From Ferruginibacter sp. (GTDB lineage Bacteria > Bacteroidota > Bacteroidia > Chitinophagales > Chitinophagaceae), in NCBI GenBank assembly GCA_014379905.1, contig JACMKX010000025.1:1-46950 (forward strand): a stretch of 46,950 nucleotides of DNA, written 5' to 3'. A program made the position numbers and the translations under genes. The notes under the pieces were generated by a model. That model saw nothing but the letters and a program-made list of their open reading frames with translations, was not told where the DNA came from and did not search any database. Shown in pieces: positions 8,066-16,741 of the stretch. Positions within the stretch are counted from its first letter, which is position 1; each line of letters starts with the position of its first letter.

Positions 8066-9430
8066 ATGATGAAAGCATATTTATACTTACCGTTTTTAAT
8101 TTTATTTGCTGCTTTTCAGTCTGTTCAAGTTTATGCTCAGGATACAGAAAATAAACCATTACCATCAGTATGGACTATTGAGCAATGTATTGATTATGCA
8201 AAGCAACATAATATACAGGTTAATACATTGCAGTTAAACAGGCAATCCGCAGAGCAGGATTTAATAGCAGCGCAAGGAAGTAAAATTCCATCACTGTCTG
8301 CTGCTGTAGCCAGCACATTTAATAATGCCAATAACAATGCAGCGGGCAATGGCACCCTTGTAAATCAGTTGGTAAACAGTGAAACTTATTCTGTTACCTC
8401 ATCCATTGTTTTGTGGAATGATCATTACATCAACAATAATATTCGTCAGCAAAATCTGCTTACACAATCAGCCAGCCTTTCTGTACTGCAAACACAAAAT
8501 AATCTTACATTATCCATCACCCAGGCATACCTGAATATTTTATTAGCGAAAGAAAATGAACAATACATTACCGACCTCGTTAATACAACAACAGCAAGTG
8601 TACATCAGGGCCAAATGCTGTTTGATGCAGGAAGCATTGCCAAAACAAGTTTGTTGCAATTGCAGGCGCAATTGGCAAGTGATAACTATTTACTGGTACA
8701 GGTACAAAATACTATCCGGCAAAATATACTTGCATTAAAACAACTGCTTCAGTTACCTTCCCAAACGCCTTTTGATATTACAAAGCCAGCTTCAATTAAA
8801 ACCTCATCAACAATAGACGAACTTCAAATTGCTCAGCAAACAGCATTAAATAATTTTCCCGAAATTAAAATGGGAAAGCTGGGTGTTGATATAGCAGCCC
8901 TGGATATAGCCAAAGCAAAAGCTAATTTTAAACCTGTTCTTAAAGCCAGTGGTGCATTTGGGTCCGGATACAATGATGTTTTCACCAATAACACATCTCC
9001 AAAAACAGGATACTTTGCACAAACAGGCAATAATTTTTACCAGAACCTTGGGGTTACTTTATCTATACCCATTTTTTCGCAGCGGGTTAACAAAACCAAT
9101 CTTGAAAAAACGAATATAGCTTACAAGCAGGCTAACCTCAACCTGCAAAATAATCAACTGATTTTAACACAAGCCGTGGAGCAGGCTTACTTGAATACAA
9201 TAAATGCCCGGCAGGCTTACGATGCAGCTAACCAGCAATTGATTTCCGCTATAGAAAGTTATCGCATAGTAAATGCAGAATTGAAACTGGGCGCAATTAA
9301 CTCCTACGATTTATTGCAACAGCGTAATCAGTATGTACAGGCGGTGCAGGTATTTACGCAGGCTAAGTACATTGCTGTGCTGCAACAGAAAATATATGAA
9401 TTCTACATAGGCAAACCTGTAACATTATAA
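8066..9430 (+). CDS. TolC family outer-membrane efflux protein
   Basis: A 454-aa protein with a signal peptide to about residue 24 (ending VYAQ). It has two related halves of long helices and strands typical of the OEP/TolC fold: WTIEQCIDYAKQHNIQV opens the first half, and the second opens near IDELQIAQQTALNNFPEIKMGKLGVDIA. TolC proteins trimerise to form the outer-membrane exit duct for efflux pumps. It is the first gene of a four-gene operon with a MacA-like adaptor (10 nt downstream) and MacB-like ATPase and permease. Two adjacent ATGs (8066, 8069) are possible starts. Confidence 0.9.
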   Translation: MMKAYLYLPFLILFAAFQSVQVYAQDTENKPLPSVWTIEQCIDYAKQHNIQVNTLQLNRQSAEQDLIAAQGSKIPSLSAAVASTFNNANNNAAGNGTLVNQLVNSETYSVTSSIVLWNDHYINNNIRQQNLLTQSASLSVLQTQNNLTLSITQAYLNILLAKENEQYITDLVNTTTASVHQGQMLFDAGSIAKTSLLQLQAQLASDNYLLVQVQNTIRQNILALKQLLQLPSQTPFDITKPASIKTSSTIDELQIAQQTALNNFPEIKMGKLGVDIAALDIAKAKANFKPVLKASGAFGSGYNDVFTNNTSPKTGYFAQTGNNFYQNLGVTLSIPIFSQRVNKTNLEKTNIAYKQANLNLQNNQLILTQAVEQAYLNTINARQAYDAANQQLISAIESYRIVNAELKLGAINSYDLLQQRNQYVQAVQVFTQAKYIAVLQQKIYEFYIGKPVTL

Positions 9431-9440
9431 AATCATTGAA

Positions 9441-10712
9441 ATGAAAAAGAAAACACTTTTACTACTTGTAGCTTTAATTGCTGGCGCAGCCGCCATATTT
9501 TATTATTACCGCTCTAAACAAAAAGTACAACAGGTAACTTTTGCCAGTGCCAAAGCGCAATACGGATATATTGGTAAAAGTGTAACCGCTACCGGCACTA
9601 TTGAGCCGCTGGATACAGTTTCTGTAGGCGCACAGGTTTCCGGCGTTGTTAAAAAGGTTTTTGTTGATTATAACAGTGTGGTAAAAAAAGGCCAGTTGTT
9701 GGCCCAGGTAGATGCTTCAATTCTAACCGCACAGGATGAAGAGTCAAAGGCGGGCCTTTTGAATGCAAGAAGTAATTTGGAGTTGCAGCAAAATACTTTT
9801 GACAGGCAGAGCAAATTGTTTAATCTGGGTGCCATCAGCAAAGCCGATTATCAGGTTGCATTAAACTCCTATAATAGTGCAAAAGCCGCTGTAGATAATG
9901 CCCATGCACAATTGAATGCTGCTAACAAAACACTTTCTTATACCAATATTTATTCGCCTGTAAATGGTGTGGTACTTAACAGGAATATAAGCGAAGGCCA
10001 AACGATCGCTTCCAGCTTTAGTGCACCTGTTCTGTTTGTAATTGCAAAAGATCTTACTAAAATGCAGGTAAATGCTGCAGTAGATGAAGCCGATATAGGA
10101 GGTTTAGTTTCAGGGCAAAATGTATCCTTTTCAGTAGATGCTTTTCCCAATGATATTTTTAAAGGAAAGGTACAGGAAATCTTATTGCACCCTTCTGTAT
10201 CGGCCAATGTGGTTACTTATACCACCCTAGTAAATGTTGATAATACATTACTGAAGCTGATGCCCGGTATGACTGCCAGCATTAATGTTTTTACTGAAGA
10301 AGACAGTAATGCCCTGCTCATTCCTGCTCGTGCTATCAATTTTAAACCTGATTCATCTATGTTGAAGCAGTATAAAATAATCAGCGCAGAAAAAATAACT
10401 TACAATCCGGCACAGGGCGATACAGCAAAAAGAAATTATCAAAAAGAAACAGTGAAAAAATCAGGCGCTGCTAAAGGCGAAATCCACCCGTCATTTGTCT
10501 GGATAAAATCAGGAGATACCTTAACTGAAAGAAGAATTATTACCGGACTGGCTGATGATGTAAATGTGAAAGTGTTGCATGGACTATCACCCGGTGAAGA
10601 AATCATTACAAACATTGTGTCGCCCGGAAATAAGAACAATGCAGACAAAACACAACGCAGCCCTTTTATGCCACAACAGCAACAGAAGCTACCATCAGGT
10701 AAAAAAAATTAA
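9441..10712 (+). CDS. Periplasmic adaptor (MacA/HlyD-like) of an efflux pump
   Basis: A 423-aa protein with an N-terminal membrane anchor (residues 5-22). A lipoyl half-motif (GTIEPLDTVSVGAQVSGVVKKV) is followed by a helical hairpin of about residues 85-165 and the second lipoyl half (TNIYSPVNGVVLNRNISEGQ). Beta-barrel and membrane-proximal domains complete it. This is the membrane-fusion-protein architecture of MacA. The C-terminal ~100 residues carry a charged insertion and a Gln/Pro/Lys-rich tail. It would bridge the TolC-like duct and the MacB-like ABC pair encoded directly downstream. Confidence 0.9.
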   Translation: MKKKTLLLLVALIAGAAAIFYYYRSKQKVQQVTFASAKAQYGYIGKSVTATGTIEPLDTVSVGAQVSGVVKKVFVDYNSVVKKGQLLAQVDASILTAQDEESKAGLLNARSNLELQQNTFDRQSKLFNLGAISKADYQVALNSYNSAKAAVDNAHAQLNAANKTLSYTNIYSPVNGVVLNRNISEGQTIASSFSAPVLFVIAKDLTKMQVNAAVDEADIGGLVSGQNVSFSVDAFPNDIFKGKVQEILLHPSVSANVVTYTTLVNVDNTLLKLMPGMTASINVFTEEDSNALLIPARAINFKPDSSMLKQYKIISAEKITYNPAQGDTAKRNYQKETVKKSGAAKGEIHPSFVWIKSGDTLTERRIITGLADDVNVKVLHGLSPGEEIITNIVSPGNKNNADKTQRSPFMPQQQQKLPSGKKN

Positions 10713-10723
10713 ACAATACAATC

Positions 10724-11488
10724 ATGAGTTCAGTAATTGTAGATATAAAAAACCTGAAAAGGGAATTTCGCATGGGGGTGGAAACAGTTAAAGCATTAAA
10801 TGATGTAAGCTTTGCCATTAACGCCGGGGAATTTGTAACCATTATGGGCAGCAGCGGTTCGGGTAAAACAACCATGTTAAATATATTGGGTTGCCTTGAT
10901 AAGCCTACTGATGGCCAATACATGCTGGATGGTATAAACATTGGGCAAATGGCAAAAAATGAACTGGCTAAATTGCGAAATCAAAAATTGGGCTTTGTTT
11001 TTCAATCTTATAATTTACTGGCCCGTACAACCGCTGTTGAAAATGTAGAACTTCCATTATTGTATAACAATAAATTTTCAGCAAAGCAAAGAAGGGAGAA
11101 AGCTATAAAGGCGCTGGAAGCTGTTAAACTGTCTGACCGTATCAATCATCTTCCCAATCAATTATCCGGCGGCCAGCAACAAAGGGTAGCCATAGCCAGG
11201 GCTTTGGTAAACGACCCTGTAATGATACTGGCAGATGAAGCCACAGGGAATCTTGATTCCAGGACATCCTACGAGATAATGATGCTGATGCAGGAACTAA
11301 ATAATGATCACGGGAAAACCATTGTGTTTGTAACACATGAACCGGACATCGCATTATTCAGTAAACGCACGATTACATTAAAAGATGGAAAACTACTGAA
11401 AGATTATATCAACACTAATGTGCAAAGTGCAAGACAAATGCTGGAAAGCCTTCCTGCTATTTCAGAAATATTAACCCCTGCATCATGA
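10724..11488 (+). CDS. ABC transporter ATP-binding protein, MacB/LolD type
   Basis: A 254-aa ATPase with Walker A GSSGSGKTT (about 43-51), the Q-loop in VFQSYNLLART, the signature LSGGQQQRVAIARAL and Walker B MILADEATGNLD, followed by the switch His in VTHE. The VFQSYNLL sequence and the short length are typical of the MacB/LolD/FtsE group that powers FtsX-type permeases. It overlaps the permease gene by 4 nt (ATGA), indicating translational coupling. In classical MacB the ATPase is fused to the permease; here they are separate. Confidence 0.92.
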   Translation: MSSVIVDIKNLKREFRMGVETVKALNDVSFAINAGEFVTIMGSSGSGKTTMLNILGCLDKPTDGQYMLDGINIGQMAKNELAKLRNQKLGFVFQSYNLLARTTAVENVELPLLYNNKFSAKQRREKAIKALEAVKLSDRINHLPNQLSGGQQQRVAIARALVNDPVMILADEATGNLDSRTSYEIMMLMQELNNDHGKTIVFVTHEPDIALFSKRTITLKDGKLLKDYINTNVQSARQMLESLPAISEILTPAS

Positions 11489-12705
11489 AACTAACTAACT
11501 TATTACGCATTGCCTGGAGGGCCATTAACCGCAATAAAATGAGAACCTTTCTCACTATGCTCGGTATTATAATCGGTGTGGCCGCAGTTATTGCCATGAC
11601 AGCTATTGGCGAAGGCTCTAAGCAAAGCATACAAAGCCAAATTTCCGGAATGGGGAGCAATATGATTGTAATAAGGCCAAGCAGTAATGTAACTGCAGGT
11701 GCAAGATTAGATAATACAACCGTGCAGTCACTTACAGAGCCAGATGTAACAGCTTTACAAAAAGATGCACAGTTTTTAAATGGCGTGTCGGGTTCGGTAT
11801 CGACAAGAGGCCAGGCTATTAATGGCTCCAATAACTGGACAACTAACATGCAGGGCGTTGCTCCTGATTACCTGCAAATTCGTGTATGGCCTTTAACTGA
11901 TGGCGTTGCCTTTACCGACCAGGACATGAATACTGCAAATAAAGTTTGTTTAGTTGGGCAAACTGTAATAAACAATCTTTTTCCAAACGGTGAGTATGCG
12001 TTGGGCAAAACCATCCGCTTTAAAAATATTCCTTTTAAAATTATTGGGGTGCTCATTGCAAAAGGCGAAAATACTTTTGGGCAGGACCAGGATGATGTAA
12101 TTCTCACTCCTGTAACCACCGTGATGAAGCGGTTGCTGGCGACCACCTATTATCAAACCATTTTTGCATCGGCCATTGATGAGAACTCAACTGATAAAGC
12201 TTCTGATGAAATTGAAAATATTTTACGAACAAGTCATAAACTGCAAAAAGGAACAGACGATGATTTTACAGTAAGAACACAGGCTGAATTGATAAGTTCT
12301 TTAAGTTCCACCAGCCAGATACTAACTATTTTACTTACCGTTATTGCAGGCATCTCCCTTTTAGTAGGGGGCATAGGTATCATGAACATCATGTATGTAT
12401 CTGTAACAGAACGAACCAAGGAAATTGGTTTGCGAATGTCGATAGGTGCAAGGGGTATAGATATTTTATTGCAGTTCCTGATTGAAGCAGTTTTAATAAG
12501 TGTTACTGGCGGGATTATTGGCGTAGCACTGGGAATTACTGCCACAAAATTAGTAACTATGTTTATTCACTGGCCAACATTGGTGACACAGTTTTCTGTT
12601 GTCATTTCTTTCCTCGTTTGTTTTGTTACCGGTGTATTCTTTGGCTATTATCCTGCACTAAAAGCCTCCAGGCTTGACCCAATTGAAGCATTGCATTATG
12701 AGTAA
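11485..12705 (+). CDS. MacB-like ABC transporter permease (FtsX domain)
   Basis: A 406-aa membrane protein. TM1 (about 20-45, MRTFLTMLGIIIGVAAVIAM) is followed by a periplasmic MacB_PCD domain (about 46-275). Three C-terminal TMs contain the FtsX motif GIGIMNIMYVSVTERTKEIGLRMSIGA. The protein ends YYPALKASRLDPIEALHYE, the standard MacB/FtsX C-terminus. MacB-type pumps are mechanotransducers that drive substrates from the periplasm through TolC. The operon (TolC-MacA-ATPase-permease) is complete. Likely substrates are macrolides, peptides or lipoprotein-like molecules; none can be assigned. Confidence 0.92.
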   Translation: MKLTNLLRIAWRAINRNKMRTFLTMLGIIIGVAAVIAMTAIGEGSKQSIQSQISGMGSNMIVIRPSSNVTAGARLDNTTVQSLTEPDVTALQKDAQFLNGVSGSVSTRGQAINGSNNWTTNMQGVAPDYLQIRVWPLTDGVAFTDQDMNTANKVCLVGQTVINNLFPNGEYALGKTIRFKNIPFKIIGVLIAKGENTFGQDQDDVILTPVTTVMKRLLATTYYQTIFASAIDENSTDKASDEIENILRTSHKLQKGTDDDFTVRTQAELISSLSSTSQILTILLTVIAGISLLVGGIGIMNIMYVSVTERTKEIGLRMSIGARGIDILLQFLIEAVLISVTGGIIGVALGITATKLVTMFIHWPTLVTQFSVVISFLVCFVTGVFFGYYPALKASRLDPIEALHYE

Positions 12706-12766
12706 AATTCAATTAAAACTGAATGTAGCGTACTGTTATAATTCGCTAATTCGAGAGTATATCTCT

Positions 12767-12822
12767 CACCGATCCTTCTTGCCCAATGAACGACTGGCAG
12801 TGCTTCTTTCTTATTCCGATTG
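12767..12822 (+). promoter_or_regulatory. Copy (R3) of the repeated regulatory motif before the MlaE-FD operon
   Basis: CACCGATCCTTCTTGCC followed by CAATGAACGACTGGCAG closely matches the core of R1 and R2. It overlaps the first ATG of the MlaE-like frame (12786), since that ATG is part of the motif's TGAACGACTGG segment. This argues that the ATG is regulatory DNA and that translation begins further downstream. Confidence 0.55.
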
Positions 12823-13673
12823 TAGGTTTGCACTATCGGGCAAAAGATAAACTAACAAGTAAAAGGTATAGTGTGGAATCAAACATTAATCAACCGGAAA
12901 AATATTTTATCACTAAAGGCATCGATACTTTTTTTATCGAAGTATATAATATTGCTAAGTTCACCGGGCTTTTCTTTAAAGACCTTTTCACGCCGCCGGT
13001 TGAGCCCCGGGAAATTATTAATCAGTGTTACGAAATTGGTTACCGCTCGCTGGCATTGATTTCTGTTACAGGCTTTATTATTGGTGCCGTGTTCACCAAA
13101 CAGTCCCGGCCTTCATTAGCAAATTTTGGAGCCACTTCCTGGTTGCCCTCGCTGGTAGGTATTGCAATTATAAAAGCACTGGCACCATTGGTTACAGCAT
13201 TGATTTGTGCAGGTAAAGTAGGCTCAGGCATAGGTGCCGAGTTAGGTTCCATGAGGGTAAGCGAACAGATTGATGCGATTGAAATGTCTGGTACAGACCC
13301 CTTTAAATACTTGGTGGTAACCCGTGTAATGGCTACCACCTTTATGATACCCGTATTGGTTTTTTATATGGCCCTGATAGCCATGATGGGTTCTTTTGTA
13401 AATGTTAGTATAAATGAGCATACCAGTTTTACCACTTTTATCAATGCGGCATTGGGCGACATTAATTTTATGGACTATGCTTCTTGTATTGTTAGGGCTA
13501 TGGTATACGGGTTAACTATCGGCATCATAAGTTGCTACAAAGGCTTTAATACTGCCGGTGGTACAGAAGGTGTGGGAAAAGCTGCTAATGCTTCCGTTGT
13601 ATTGCCAATGTTCCTCATCTTTATTGAAGAAGTTTTTATTGTGCAGATTTTTAATTGGTTGAAGCATGTATAA
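12786..13673 (+). CDS. MlaE family ABC transporter permease
   Basis: Up to 295 aa. The conserved domain starts about residue 45 and carries typical MlaE/YrbE helices and motifs (VTGFIIGAVFTKQSRP, KVGSGIGAELGSMRVSEQIDAIEMSG, PFKYLVVTRVMATTF). The family moves phospholipids between the inner membrane and periplasmic MCE carriers. The first ~30 residues (MNDWQCFFLIPIVGLHY...) look unrelated, and their ATG lies inside regulatory motif R3. A GTG at 12873 in the same frame is a plausible real start and would give about 266 aa, closer to the family norm. It overlaps the MlaF-like gene by 8 nt. Confidence 0.87.
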   Translation: MNDWQCFFLIPIVGLHYRAKDKLTSKRYSVESNINQPEKYFITKGIDTFFIEVYNIAKFTGLFFKDLFTPPVEPREIINQCYEIGYRSLALISVTGFIIGAVFTKQSRPSLANFGATSWLPSLVGIAIIKALAPLVTALICAGKVGSGIGAELGSMRVSEQIDAIEMSGTDPFKYLVVTRVMATTFMIPVLVFYMALIAMMGSFVNVSINEHTSFTTFINAALGDINFMDYASCIVRAMVYGLTIGIISCYKGFNTAGGTEGVGKAANASVVLPMFLIFIEEVFIVQIFNWLKHV

Positions 13674-14430
13674 CAGCCAGCCAGATAAAGAAATTGTTAT
13701 CTCCATACATGGGCTGTATAAATCTTTTGATGAGTGCCCGGTTTTGCAGGGCATCAATATGGAGGTATATAAAAGTGAAAACGTAATTGTGTTAGGGCCT
13801 TCAGGCAGCGGCAAGTCTGTTTTAATAAAGCTGATAGCGGGCTTGCTGAAACCTGAAGCCGGGTCGGTAAAAGTGATGGGAAAGGAAGTTGGTAAACTGG
13901 ATAAAAGAGAATTAATGGGATTAAGAACTAAGATTGGTTTTTCATTCCAGGGCAGCGCACTGTATGATAGCATGACGGTGTATGAAAATATGGAATTTGC
14001 TCTGGTGAGGCAATTTAAAAATATGCATGGCGGTGAAGTACGAAAAACTATAAGAGAAATGCTGGAAGCAATTGGATTGGGAAATGCAAAAAATAAAATG
14101 CCTTCGGAACTTTCGGGAGGTCAAAAGAAACGAATAGGCATTGCACGGACACTTATCCTGCGGCCGGAAATAATGTTATATGATGAACCCACTGCGGGGC
14201 TTGACCCGGTAACAAGCGGCGGGATAAACGACCTGATTAATGAAGTGCAAATAAAAAATAAAACTACCAGCATCATTATTACACATGACCTTACCTGTGC
14301 AAAAAAAACCGGTGACAGGTTATTTATTATGCACAACGGAAAGTTTATAAAAGAGGGAAGTTTTGACGAAGTGTTTGCCAGCAAGGATGAAAGAATTAAA
14401 CCTTTTTACGACTATAATTTTACTCAATAA
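13666..14430 (+). CDS. MlaF-like ABC transporter ATP-binding protein
   Basis: A 254-aa ATPase with Walker A GPSGSGKSVLIKLIAGL, the Q-loop in FSFQGSALYDSMTVYENM, signature ELSGGQKKRIGIARTLI and Walker B MLYDEPTAGLDP. GSALYDSMTVYENM and the C-terminal DEVFASKDERIKPFYDY are typical of MlaF/Mkl ATPases, which energise MCE lipid transport. It is translationally coupled to the permease and followed after 3 nt by the MlaD-like gene. Confidence 0.92.
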   Translation: MYNSQPDKEIVISIHGLYKSFDECPVLQGINMEVYKSENVIVLGPSGSGKSVLIKLIAGLLKPEAGSVKVMGKEVGKLDKRELMGLRTKIGFSFQGSALYDSMTVYENMEFALVRQFKNMHGGEVRKTIREMLEAIGLGNAKNKMPSELSGGQKKRIGIARTLILRPEIMLYDEPTAGLDPVTSGGINDLINEVQIKNKTTSIIITHDLTCAKKTGDRLFIMHNGKFIKEGSFDEVFASKDERIKPFYDYNFTQ

Positions 14431-14433
14431 GCA

Positions 14434-15417
14434 ATGAGAACATCAAAAACCATAAAGGTAGTAGTGGTGGGTATCTTTACTTTTATAGGAGTCATCATTT
14501 TAGGCACTGCCTTATTCACAGTGGGAGGCGAGCATGACCTTTTTGAAAAATATATTACCGTTAAATCATCTTTTGCCAATGTAAATGGCCTGCAGGCAGG
14601 AAACAATGTATGGTTTGAAGGTGTAAAAGTGGGCACGGTAAAATCAGTTTCCCTGTCAGCAAATTCCCAGGTAGTGGTGAATATGAAAATAGAAAAGAAA
14701 TTCTGCCAGTATATTTATAACGATACTAAAGCTAAAATTGGTACAGATGGATTAATAGGTAATAAAATTATTGTACTTACCGGTGGTAGGATAGTGCCGA
14801 TAATAAAAGATGGTGATAGTATAATAGTTGAAAAGGCTTTAACAACAGAAGACCTGATGGCCAAACTGAAAAAAAACAATGATAACCTGCTTGATATTAC
14901 CAGTGATTTTAAAACCATCAGCCACAGCATAGTAAATGGAAAAGGCTCTATTGGGAAATTATTAAAAGACGAATCACTATATAACAACTTGCAATCGGTA
15001 GTGGGTTTATTTAAACAGGCTTCACTAAACACACAGCAATTAAGCGCTAACCTTGAAACCTATTCATCCAAATTAAAAAATGAAGGCAGTTTTGCTAACG
15101 ATGTGGTAACAGATACCGTAGTCTTTTCTAAATTAAGAGAAACGGTTACTCAAATTCAGGAAATATCACAAAAAGTAAATGTGGTTTCTAATAACCTGCA
15201 AACTGCAAGTGTCGGAATGAATGACAGCACTAAAACAATAGGTTCATTAATTCACAGCCAGGAAACAGCAGATAATTTAAAACTAACGTTTCAAAACCTT
15301 AATTCCAGTTCTCAAAAACTGAATCATGACCTTGAGTCGTTGCAGCATAATTTTTTGTTGAGGCATTATTTTAAGAAGAAAGAAAAAAAACAGGCGAAAA
15401 AAACAGTAACACTATGA
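14434..15417 (+). CDS. MlaD/MCE family lipid-binding protein
   Basis: A 327-aa protein with one N-terminal TM (about 7-29) and an MCE domain (about 37-115: ITVKSSFANVNGLQAGNNVWFEGVKVGTV...IGTDGLIGNKIIVLTGG). A long helical, Ser/Asn/Gln-rich tail (130-310) and a Lys-rich end follow. MCE proteins form hexameric rings that shuttle lipids across the periplasm. With the preceding MlaE and MlaF it makes a three-gene lipid transporter; MlaB and MlaC equivalents are not visible here. Confidence 0.9.
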   Translation: MRTSKTIKVVVVGIFTFIGVIILGTALFTVGGEHDLFEKYITVKSSFANVNGLQAGNNVWFEGVKVGTVKSVSLSANSQVVVNMKIEKKFCQYIYNDTKAKIGTDGLIGNKIIVLTGGRIVPIIKDGDSIIVEKALTTEDLMAKLKKNNDNLLDITSDFKTISHSIVNGKGSIGKLLKDESLYNNLQSVVGLFKQASLNTQQLSANLETYSSKLKNEGSFANDVVTDTVVFSKLRETVTQIQEISQKVNVVSNNLQTASVGMNDSTKTIGSLIHSQETADNLKLTFQNLNSSSQKLNHDLESLQHNFLLRHYFKKKEKKQAKKTVTL

Positions 15418-15458
15418 AAAATGTAGATGCTGTTACAGATGGTATTTTTAGTTGAATC

Positions 15459-16559
15459 ATGTGCTTCGGGCGAAGCTATAAAATAGTTATTATGACACAT
15501 TCAAAGCTGAATAATTTTTACTCTATATATGCAAAAACGGCACTAACCCTTGTATCTGTAATTACAATTGGCTATATTTTTATATTGGGAAAGGAAATTC
15601 TTGCGCCATTGATGTTCTCATTTTTGTTTGCTGTTTTTCTGATGCCTGTTACCCGTTTTTTTGAGTTAAAGTGTAAAATGACAAGAGCAGCAGCAGCAAG
15701 CCTTTCTGTAATAATACTGGCATCGGTAATAATCACCGCAACTTATTTTCTGAGTGCACAAATATCTCTGTTTGCGAGGCAATGGCCTTCATTCCGTCAA
15801 ACATATGCACTAACGTTAACCAAAATTGAAAATTGGGTAACATCGAATCTTCACATCGATGTTACTCATCAATTGAAATATATCAATTCAGAAACATCAG
15901 GCCTGACTTCTTCTACTCCTTTCATCATCGGGGAAACAGTGTTATCAATCTCGTCTATTTTGTTTCTCTTTGTTTTTATTCTTATTGATACTTTTTTTAT
16001 TCTGTATTACCGAAAGCTGCTTATGAAATTCCTTATTGCAATATTTAAAGAACATAACATTCCAGCTATAGCAGACATTGCTGCACAAATTAAATATGTT
16101 GTTACAAAATATATTTTGGCACTTTTTTTTGAAATCATAGCTGTTGCCACGGTATGCTGTATCATATTTTCACTAATTGGTATGAGGTATGCTTTATTGC
16201 TTGGGCTAATAATGGGTATCCTCAATCTTGTTCCTTACTTTGGTATCATTGCTGCTTATTTGCTAACCATATTGGTAACAATAGGTACAGGGGCATCCGG
16301 GAATACGATATTTTTCATGTCATTATCAGTTTTCATTATTCATCTTTCAGACAGTAATATTCTCCGGCCTTTTTTAATAGGCTCCCGAATGAAGATTAAT
16401 GCGTTTGTAACATTGCTGGGAGTTGTGCTGGGCCAAATGATGTGGGGTGTAGCTGGTATGCTGCTGGCAATGCCTGTTATTGCAATTTGCAAAATATTAT
16501 TTGACAGAATTGAGATAATGAAGCCGTGGGGAATGTTATTAAGTGAGGATAAAAAATGA
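15459..16559 (+). CDS. AI-2E family transporter (YdgG/TqsA/PerM type)
   Basis: A protein of up to 366 aa with about eight TM segments (LVSVITIGYIFILGKEILAPLMFSFLFAVFLMPV near the N-terminus). It carries the conserved C-terminal family block GIMNLVPYFGIIAAYLLTI-like (GILNLVPYFGIIAAYL) and later DSNILRPFLIGSRMKINAFVTLLGVVLGQMMWG. This superfamily contains AI-2 exporters and Na+/H+ antiporters, so the substrate is open. An in-frame ATG at 15492 (MTHSKLNNFYS) is a better start than 15459, whose first residues (CFGRSYKIVI) are atypical. It is probably separately transcribed from the MCE operon. Confidence 0.87.
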   Translation: MCFGRSYKIVIMTHSKLNNFYSIYAKTALTLVSVITIGYIFILGKEILAPLMFSFLFAVFLMPVTRFFELKCKMTRAAAASLSVIILASVIITATYFLSAQISLFARQWPSFRQTYALTLTKIENWVTSNLHIDVTHQLKYINSETSGLTSSTPFIIGETVLSISSILFLFVFILIDTFFILYYRKLLMKFLIAIFKEHNIPAIADIAAQIKYVVTKYILALFFEIIAVATVCCIIFSLIGMRYALLLGLIMGILNLVPYFGIIAAYLLTILVTIGTGASGNTIFFMSLSVFIIHLSDSNILRPFLIGSRMKINAFVTLLGVVLGQMMWGVAGMLLAMPVIAICKILFDRIEIMKPWGMLLSEDKK

Positions 16560-16741
16560 ACTGTGCTAAAGTCTGCAATAAATTATCCTTAGTTCAGCTT
16601 CTCCACGAAATCTTTTACTAGACATTGGCATATTAGTAATTGTATCCACCGGAATGGTAATAATTGGAGGTGTCTTGTACAAAAGGCTCATTATGTGATA
16701 AAAACATTTTCATTGTCTTTTTAAAAAAATAATACGATAAA

